Positions 25,147-30,165 of a stretch of 30,165 bases of DNA are shown here, in pieces. The stretch covers positions 1 through 30,165 of the forward strand of contig WQTQ01000218.1 of assembly GCA_009786175.1 (NCBI GenBank), given 5' to 3'. The stretch's first letter is position 1, and every line of letters begins with the position of its first letter. Position numbers and translations under genes: made by a program. The DNA is from Bacillota bacterium. Lineage in GTDB: Bacteria; Bacillota_A; Clostridia; Lachnospirales; WQUN01. Below the pieces are notes generated by a model that ran no database searches, was not told the DNA's origin, and saw only the letters and a program-made list of their open reading frames with translations.

Positions 25147-26199
25147 CTAAAATTTACCTATTATTTCTGAATTTAATGCCTTTACAACTTCCACAGCCAA
25201 ATTAACAGCATTTTCATAATCGCTGACGGATGTAATAGAGTTATGACTGTGTGCATAACGAACCGGACAGCCTATTACAATTGTCGGTACACCATTATTG
25301 GAAAGTGAAAAATTTGCGCCGTTTGTAGAGCCTTTTGTACGCACAGACTCCTGTACCGGTATGTTTTTCTCATGGGCAAGATCCAAGGCGAAGCGCAAGA
25401 AGCGCGGGTTTGTAATCATGCCGCCATCTATGTGACGCAGCATGGGGCCCTTGCCAAGGGATGTTTGCACCATGTACAGTGCCACCAGTGTATCGTCTGC
25501 GGGCGCACCCTCAAAACATATGGCAACCTGCGGCTTTACTTGGTTTGCAACTACTCTGGCACCGCGCATACCCACCTCTTCTTGGGCGGTAAGTACACCT
25601 ACCGGGTTAACGTCAAGTTTAATATCTTTTACCTTGTTAAGCACATCTATTACCGCGGCACACCCAATTCGGCAGTCAAAAGCTTTAGAGATCATAATGC
25701 CGTCGCGGTGTTCAAAGTCTGAAGCAGGAACAATTGGGCAGCCGGGAGCTATTTTATATTTTTCGGTCACTTCTTGCTTAGACGACGCGCCAATATCCAA
25801 TGACATACTTTCTATAGACGGGTTAGTGTTTGCCCCACCGCCAAAATGCGGCATTGTGGCTACTATTACGCCGGATATTAAATCGCCTGATAAATTTTTT
25901 ACAATCATTTTTTGCGCGTACAACGCGGCGGGAACCCATCCGCCAAGGGTTGTAAACACCAATGTGCCGTCAGGCTTTATTCCGTGTACCATTAACCCAA
26001 TTTCATCGGAATGTGCATCCAGCATTACCGTTGGCAGCAACGATGGGTTTTCTCTTTCCATATAGAAATTCAAAAGACTGTCACGGCGGGAAGAATAACC
26101 GGAAGGTACATATTTTTTTGCCACTTCCAACACGTCGTCTTCAAAACCGGATACGCCAAACGCTAATGAAAGTTCTTTAATCATTTTAAGTGAGTCCAT
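25147..26199 (-). CDS. M42 family metallopeptidase (aminopeptidase)
   Basis: A 350-residue di-zinc aminopeptidase of family M42. Metal-binding and catalytic motifs in order: MLDAHSDEIGLMV, FDCRIGCAAVIDVL, VLTAQEEVGMRGA, and the C-terminal VIGCPVRYAHSHNS. M42 enzymes form large tetrahedral assemblies that trim peptides released by proteolysis. Its place between ricT (12 nt upstream) and the tig-clpP-clpX genes is consistent with peptide recycling, though the neighbourhood is not proof. AAAAGGAGAAAATT precedes the ATG at 26199. Confidence 0.94.
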   Translation of the reverse strand: MDSLKMIKELSLAFGVSGFEDDVLEVAKKYVPSGYSSRRDSLLNFYMERENPSLLPTVMLDAHSDEIGLMVHGIKPDGTLVFTTLGGWVPAALYAQKMIVKNLSGDLISGVIVATMPHFGGGANTNPSIESMSLDIGASSKQEVTEKYKIAPGCPIVPASDFEHRDGIMISKAFDCRIGCAAVIDVLNKVKDIKLDVNPVGVLTAQEEVGMRGARVVANQVKPQVAICFEGAPADDTLVALYMVQTSLGKGPMLRHIDGGMITNPRFLRFALDLAHEKNIPVQESVRTKGSTNGANFSLSNNGVPTIVIGCPVRYAHSHNSITSVSDYENAVNLAVEVVKALNSEIIGKF

Positions 26200-26211
26200 A
26201 ATTTTCTCCTT

Positions 26212-27084
26212 TTAGTGTTTTCTGCAATTGCCGCAGTTACAGCCCCTGTCACAGCTTACATTACGCTGAAGAATAACCATATCCGCCGCTTGGTAGGTAT
26301 CTGCCTTTGTGTCATCCTGGTTTTTTACCTGAACAGCCACTCTGGCGGTTTGGCGGAGTATATTTACGCTTAACACAATGCCGTCGCCATCGGGGGTTTG
26401 TACTTTATCGCCCACACCGGGCATACCTTTGTTTAACTCTTCATAGGTTTCTTCCTCATATTTAAGGCAGCACATCAACTTGCCGCATATGCCGGAAATT
26501 TTTGTAGGGTTTAGGCTTAAGCCCTGATCCTTAGCAGATTTTATTGAAATTGGCTGGAATTCGTCCAGAAATGTAGCGCAGCACAAAGTACGCCCGCAAA
26601 TGCCCATACCATTAAGCATTTTTGCTTCGTCACGGACACCAATTTGACGCAATTCTATACGGGTACGGAAGGTAGCCGCAAGGTCTTTCAACAACTCTCT
26701 AAAGTCTACCCGCCCGTCTGCGGTGTAGCAAAAGATTATCTTACTGTTGTCAAAAGCTAAATCTACATCCACCAGATACATGTCAAGCCCATGGTTCGTA
26801 GTTTTCTCCATCCATATTGGCCTGGCGTCCGCTTCAAATTGGCGGTTCGCCTCTTCCTGCATTGTATCTTCCGGGGTTGCAATACGCACCACCCTGCGCA
26901 CCGGCTGGTTTAAACTTTGAGATTCCACCTCTCTGCGCTCTATGGCCACTATGCCATACTCTAAACCGCGACCTGTTTCTACTATTACGGGAGTACCTTG
27001 TACCAGTTCCTTCTCGCCTACATCACCGGCACTAAAATAATAAATTCTTCCCGCGTCTTTAAATTTTATTCCAACTACTGTCAC
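26212..27084 (-). CDS. ricT: PSP1/RicT family protein
   Basis: A 290-residue protein of the RicT (YaaT) group. It carries the paired Cys motifs CGRTLCCATFLDEF and CGKLMCCLKYEEETYEEL, which in Bacillus subtilis help bind Fe-S clusters together with RicA and RicF, a complex that promotes mRNA processing and affects sporulation. The start is GTG at 27084, overlapping the TGA of holB (GTGA); the open frame runs further into holB but has no start signal there. The C-terminus is a Cys-rich tail (CDRGCNCGNCRKH), which is not standard for B. subtilis YaaT. Confidence 0.92.
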   Translation of the reverse strand: MTVVGIKFKDAGRIYYFSAGDVGEKELVQGTPVIVETGRGLEYGIVAIERREVESQSLNQPVRRVVRIATPEDTMQEEANRQFEADARPIWMEKTTNHGLDMYLVDVDLAFDNSKIIFCYTADGRVDFRELLKDLAATFRTRIELRQIGVRDEAKMLNGMGICGRTLCCATFLDEFQPISIKSAKDQGLSLNPTKISGICGKLMCCLKYEEETYEELNKGMPGVGDKVQTPDGDGIVLSVNILRQTARVAVQVKNQDDTKADTYQAADMVILQRNVSCDRGCNCGNCRKH

Positions 27085-27860
27085 TGCACCTGCCCCTTTC
27101 CGGACAACTTTGCTAACATTAATTCTATCGCAAGCTGAGTGTTCCCGTTTTGGGAAAGCACATTTTTTGTATGAGTAATTGCAGAAATGGCGTTCAGCCA
27201 CCTTTCGGGCGGTATTTGCCCAGCCCTGCTTATATTTGATATTTTTTCTCCGTAGGCATAATAAATGGAGTCTAAAAATTCCAATAATGCTTCCTTAGAC
27301 TCTTTAAAAGGTTCAAATTTACGATACAGCGCAAATGCTTCCGTAATATCTAAATTATCGACGGCATCCACTATTTCCTTTGCCGCAGCTTGCAGCTGTG
27401 GGTTTTGATCAACCTTACCGTAGGTTTTGCGCAAATGACAGCGTGACAGTATCGTAGGTAAAAAATTGTGTGTGTGTGGCGCAGTAAACAAAAAAAAACC
27501 ATATGGCGCAGGTTCCTCGATGGTCTTTAACAAGGCACTCTGCGCCGCAGGGGTAAGGGTCTCTGCTTTATCAATAATAAAAACTTTATATTTATAACCA
27601 AACGGCTTTGTGGACATTGGCTGTATAATTTGCTCCCGCACATCATCTACACCAATACTGTTTTGCTTTGTTTTTTTTACATAAAAAGTATCGGGATGGT
27701 TTCCCGTTTCAAAAACTCTGCACGAAATGCATTGCCCGCAGGGCTCCTCCATATTGGAACCCTGTACGCCTGCATTAATACAGTTTATACCCTTGGCTAT
27801 CTTTTTAGCTAAGGCGCGGACATTGCCCGGCTCCCCTACTAATATTTGGGCGTGACTCAC
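27081..27860 (-). CDS. holB: DNA polymerase III delta' subunit
   Basis: A 259-residue clamp-loader subunit. Visible: a zinc-binding CGQCISCRVF stretch, the DVREQIIQPMSTKPFGYKYK segment, the KVFIIDKAETLTPAAQSALL box and KTIEEPAPYGFFLFT. The start is GTG at 27860, and an in-frame stop lies two codons upstream. The usual first ~25 residues (before SHAYLFVG) are therefore absent, and the Walker A equivalent (VGEPGNVRALAKK) lacks the GKT of ATP-binding paralogues. GGGAGG is 12-13 nt before the GTG. It is in the order darA-holB-ricT. Confidence 0.9.
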   Translation of the reverse strand: MSHAQILVGEPGNVRALAKKIAKGINCINAGVQGSNMEEPCGQCISCRVFETGNHPDTFYVKKTKQNSIGVDDVREQIIQPMSTKPFGYKYKVFIIDKAETLTPAAQSALLKTIEEPAPYGFFLFTAPHTHNFLPTILSRCHLRKTYGKVDQNPQLQAAAKEIVDAVDNLDITEAFALYRKFEPFKESKEALLEFLDSIYYAYGEKISNISRAGQIPPERWLNAISAITHTKNVLSQNGNTQLAIELMLAKLSGKGQVQ

Positions 27861-27897
27861 GTTTTATATTCGCCTCCCGGCTAATATCCTTACATTA

Positions 27898-28227
27898 CTA
27901 AACCCGTTTAAACTCTTCAACACCCAACACAAAAATGGTTGCGCCACCAATCGTAACTTCCACCGGATAAGGCGCGAAGCTTTCATTTGCACTTACATTC
28001 ATTGTGTTTACAGATGTGATTTGTTTACGGCTTTTGCATTTTTGCTCTATGATTTCAATAAGTTCGGGGATACGTTCCTCCGGGGCACCGCATATTAATG
28101 TAGTATTGCCCGAACGCAAGAAACCACCTGTTGTAGCAAGTTTTGTAACACTAAAACCTTTAGTGCTTAAATGATCCATAATGTGAAAAGCATCTTCGTC
28201 ATGAATAATAGCCATTACCAGTTTCAT
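27898..28227 (-). CDS. darA: Cyclic di-AMP receptor DarA (YaaQ)
   Basis: A 109-residue PII-like protein that binds cyclic di-AMP as a trimer. It has the family pattern MKLVMAIIHDEDAF, KLATTGGFLRSGNTTLICG, and a C-terminal GGATIFVLGVEEFKRV. The start at 28227 has AAAGGAGGTCATACGT in front (the ribosome binding site is immediately upstream). First gene of the darA-holB-ricT run; in many relatives tmk precedes it, but here a cupin gene does. Confidence 0.95.
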   Translation of the reverse strand: MKLVMAIIHDEDAFHIMDHLSTKGFSVTKLATTGGFLRSGNTTLICGAPEERIPELIEIIEQKCKSRKQITSVNTMNVSANESFAPYPVEVTIGGATIFVLGVEEFKRV

Positions 28228-28302
28228 ACGTATGACCTCCTTTGGATTATTATAGCCACAAATGTTAGTAAACGCAAGGGAAAATGCCGAGTTTATAGAA
28301 AT

Positions 28303-28344
28303 TACCCCCTGATATCACGTTGGCCAATGTGATATCAGGGGGTA
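28303..28344. repeat. Palindromic repeat, TACCCCCTGATATCA family, copy 3
   Basis: A 42-nt nearly perfect palindrome: TACCCCCTGATATCA (28303-28317), CGTTGG/CCAATG centre, TGATATCAGGGGGTA (28330-28344). It begins 3 nt beyond the cupin stop codon on the minus strand. Confidence 0.88.
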
Positions 28345-28347
28345 AAA

Positions 28348-28878
28348 TTAATCGCCCATCATTTCGGCAATAGCTTTTGTCGCATGAACTGTACTCGGCG
28401 GGTGGTGCGGCGGCGCGTAAATTGAATATAACCTCAAAGGGACATTGCCAATGTTTGTAATGTTATGCCACGTACCTGCAGGCACAAATACCGCAAAATC
28501 ATTAAAAACTGTCTGGCGGAAATTTAAGTTGTTTCTGTCCCTTCCCATTTGCACAATACCCTGCCCCTGCTCGATACGTAGAAATTGATCGTTATCCGGG
28601 TGGATTTCCAGCCCAATATCCCCGCCAACCGGGATAGACATCAAGGTTAACTGGAGGTTTTTTCCTGTCCATAATGTTGTACGAAAATTGGGGTTGCCCA
28701 CTGTCGCGCGGTTAATATCAACTACATAAGGGCGTCTGCCATGGTCTGTGTAACCACTTGGCGGCGATGGACTCGGCCGACGCGGCGGATGCGGGGAATG
28801 GGGTGGAATGGGGGGTATTGGATGAATAGGCGGATGATGCTGAATTGGCCGTCTTGGCCTGCGGTGGAACCTACGCAT
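28348..28878 (-). CDS. Cupin-domain protein with Pro/His/Arg-rich N-terminus
   Basis: A 176-residue protein. Residues 1-45 are a low-complexity Pro/His/Arg stretch (for example HHPPIHPIPPIPPHSPHPP); the rest is one cupin barrel, with metal-ligand-type residues in GLEIHPDNDQFLRIEQGQG and FVPAGTWHNITN. The His-rich tail may bind metal or interact with spore or cell-surface layers; proteins of this build occur among clostridial spore-associated proteins, but that link is inference. The ATG at 28878 is preceded by TTTTT and AGGAGG, and the whole ribosome binding site lies inside a hairpin (28884-28928). Confidence 0.85.
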   Translation of the reverse strand: MRRFHRRPRRPIQHHPPIHPIPPIPPHSPHPPRRPSPSPPSGYTDHGRRPYVVDINRATVGNPNFRTTLWTGKNLQLTLMSIPVGGDIGLEIHPDNDQFLRIEQGQGIVQMGRDRNNLNFRQTVFNDFAVFVPAGTWHNITNIGNVPLRLYSIYAPPHHPPSTVHATKAIAEMMGD

Positions 28879-28883
28879 AAAAA

Positions 28884-28928
28884 CATGCCTCCTATGATAA
28901 GCTTCGTGCTATTATCATATGAGGCATG
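28884..28928 (-). promoter_or_regulatory. Terminator-like hairpin that covers the cupin ribosome binding site
   Basis: CATGCCTCCTATGATA (28884-28899) pairs with TATCATATGAGGCATG (28913-28928), 15 of 16 bases, loop 13 nt. On the minus-strand transcript the 3' arm holds AGGAGG of the cupin gene, and UUUUU (28879-28883) follows directly before AUG. It may end the YkgJ transcript and, in a read-through RNA, block translation of the cupin gene. Confidence 0.75.
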
Positions 28929-28953
28929 ACCATTTTTGGGGACAATTAATCTC

Positions 28954-29526
28954 TTACCTGTATCTAAACTTGTATATCTTTTTTAGTCTCTGCAATATCT
29001 CGAAGACAACCGGGCACACATCAGCAAAGCTGATAACACCAAGCAAATGCCACAACCTTTCCGGCCTATCTGTAAATGGAAATCCTTTGCATTCAGCCGG
29101 TCTAACATCGTAAATCATACACTTGCCATCATGAGTCGGCAAGCTACCCGGCGCAATCTTAGCACTCAATTCGTCATAATGCGAATTTCCCGGGTCACAC
29201 AGAAAGATGCAAGGCTCCGGTTTAATTGTATAACTGCTCGTGTCATATTCAGACTTTTTCAAATATTTTGCGATAAAATCGTTTTTATCCTGCCCAATAT
29301 ATTCAGAAATAGCGTCTACATCGGATTCATTTAATGTAGCCGCGTAAGCCTGGCAGCAATTGGCACACTTACAGCAATCATAGCCTGCAAACAACTCGTT
29401 GTGAAGTTGCAAAAATTGCGAATCTAACTCGTCTTCATCAGCATGTCCTTTTAAGAACGCCCTAAACGCAATGTTTTCGTCTTCATACTTTTTTGCAATA
29501 ATGTGCATCTTTTTTGGGTCTATCAT
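28954..29526 (-). CDS. YkgJ-family cysteine cluster protein
   Basis: A 190-residue protein of the YkgJ (zinc- or iron-chelating) family. Conserved Cys are in YDCCKCANCCQAY, in the middle (EPCIFLCDPG) and in GKCMIYDVRPAECKGFPF, the typical CxxC...C..Y..RP..C arrangement. The start is ATG at 29526 with AAGG at a 9-nt distance; the 11 extra residues in the longer frame lack support. Its ATG overlaps the TGA of the frameshifted upstream gene (ATGA), so they were probably coupled. The function of the family is not well defined. Confidence 0.9.
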   Translation of the reverse strand: MIDPKKMHIIAKKYEDENIAFRAFLKGHADEDELDSQFLQLHNELFAGYDCCKCANCCQAYAATLNESDVDAISEYIGQDKNDFIAKYLKKSEYDTSSYTIKPEPCIFLCDPGNSHYDELSAKIAPGSLPTHDGKCMIYDVRPAECKGFPFTDRPERLWHLLGVISFADVCPVVFEILQRLKKIYKFRYR

Positions 29527-29743
29527 AATAATTTTCCTTCCTCCTTGGCAGCTTTCCACGCCTGCAGAAAATTTTCTGCAAAAAACTTGGCTTTTTGTAC
29601 ATTGTCATTCCAAAAATTTTGCTTGAGTATAACATTCTTCCATTTCTCTGTAATTCCAGCCCTTGCTCCACTTGAAAGCGATTCGTAACAAATTACTTTA
29701 ACATCGCCGACATATTGCCTGCGTGATAAAATAAATCATACAT
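29523..29743 (-). pseudogene. Small unknown protein, frameshifted
   Basis: From ATG 29743 (behind GGAGAAGGTGATTTCAGA) the frame encodes MYDLFYHAGNMS, then reaches a stop at ~29693. One base back in phase, GDVKVICYESLSSGARAGI continues and runs ~60 residues to the TGA at 29523, ending FLQAWKAAKEEGKLL. Adding one G to the GG run near 29708 joins both into a ~73-residue protein; the total length is one base short of a multiple of three. I do not recognise the family. It overlaps the YkgJ start by 4 nt. Confidence 0.65.
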
Positions 29744-29766
29744 TCTGAAATCACCTTCTCCAATGC

Positions 29767-29791
29767 CAAAAAACGCCCTAAAAGGCGTTTT
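29767..29791 (-). terminator. Terminator of the tRNA cluster
   Basis: On the minus strand AAACGCC (29784-29790) pairs with GGCGTTT (29771-29777), followed by TTTTTGG. It ends the tRNA transcript 10 nt after tRNA-Lys. Confidence 0.85.
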
Positions 29792-29800
29792 CTAATTTAT

Positions 29801-29872
29801 TGATTCGCCTGGGTCTCGAACCCAGGACCCTCTGATTAAAAGTCAGATGCTCTACCGCTGAGCTAGCGAATC
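29801..29872 (-). tRNA. tRNA-Lys (anticodon TTT)
   Basis: A 72-nt cloverleaf. Acceptor GATTCGC/GCGAATC, D arm TAGCTCAGCGGTAGAGCA, anticodon arm CTGAC-TTTTAA-TCAG giving TTT, T arm CCTGGGTTCGAGACCCAGG, discriminator A. CCA is not encoded. Confidence 0.96.
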
Positions 29873-29910
29873 GTATAGCCGCTATCCACATGTTGTAAAT
29901 AACGGCCTAG

Positions 29911-29985
<75 letters not shown>

Positions 29986-30077
29986 ATTTAAATGGGACTC
30001 TGCCCCATACCCCGCCGTTTCGCAGGAGTAAATCCTGCTACATTTCCTTCGGAGTGGACGTAAGCGTCCACAAATAT
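29986..30077 (-). other. tRNA spacer with two hairpins
   Basis: Between tRNA-Arg and tRNA-His. Two perfect hairpins: GCAGGA-GTAAA-TCCTGC (30022-30038) and GTGGACG-TAAG-CGTCCAC (30054-30071). No U-run follows, so they are more likely processing or spacer structures than terminators. Confidence 0.5.
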
Positions 30078-30151
<74 letters not shown>

Positions 30152-30165
30152 AAGCCTTTGGCGGT

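Noticed and set aside
25442..26065. 207-codon open frame on the plus strand
   Set aside because: Antisense to the M42 peptidase gene, Ser/Thr/Pro-rich shadow frame without start signals.

Overview
The window looks like chromosomal DNA of a low-to-moderate GC Bacillota bacterium, most likely a member of the Clostridia. Evidence: the gene order darA-holB-ricT, the tig-clpP-clpX cluster, a YtrA-type GntR/ABC operon, YtaF, LytTR-DUF3021 and XRE-DUF2975 pairs, strong AGGAGG-type ribosome binding sites and frequent GTG/TTG starts. No IS element, integrase or CRISPR array was seen.

Left part (1-5600). A compact, AT-rich, four-gene operon on the minus strand (4739 to 157) has a strong promoter, a structured leader of about 186 nt, a NusG-like specialised antiterminator, an unrecognised 463-residue protein with an HTH-like segment, a Hanks-type Ser/Thr kinase and a 545-residue coiled-coil protein. 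This is the best candidate here for an undescribed system. It is flanked by an inverted pair of consensus DnaA boxes (45-123) and by a possible small holin-like type I toxin (5275-5433).

Middle (5600-15200). Polyphosphate kinase (ppk1); an XRE regulator with a frameshifted DUF2975 membrane protein; a divergent LytTR-DUF3021 pair; a small unknown protein; an MFS transporter; YtaF; a uroporphyrinogen-decarboxylase-like protein paired with a GH130 mannoside phosphorylase; and a flavodoxin-like reductase pseudogene that keeps an intact promoter and start.

Right part (15200-30165), nearly all on the minus strand. A GntR-ABC ATPase-permease operon with a visible operator; an ECF sigma factor, membrane anti-sigma-like protein and secreted SLH protein; an unknown 360-residue protein; clpX, clpP, tig; an M42 peptidase, ricT, holB and darA; a Pro/His-rich cupin whose ribosome binding site lies inside a terminator-like hairpin; a YkgJ-family metal-cluster protein with a frameshifted upstream partner; and tRNA-Lys, tRNA-His and tRNA-Arg.

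Across the window there is a family of intergenic palindromes. A core TACCCCCTGATATCA element occurs as a free hairpin twice (7814, 28303) and once nested inside a longer hairpin (17331-17450), which itself has a second copy with a different centre at 21635-21718. Two genes are broken by what looks like one missing base in a homopolymer run, so real decay and assembly error both need consideration.
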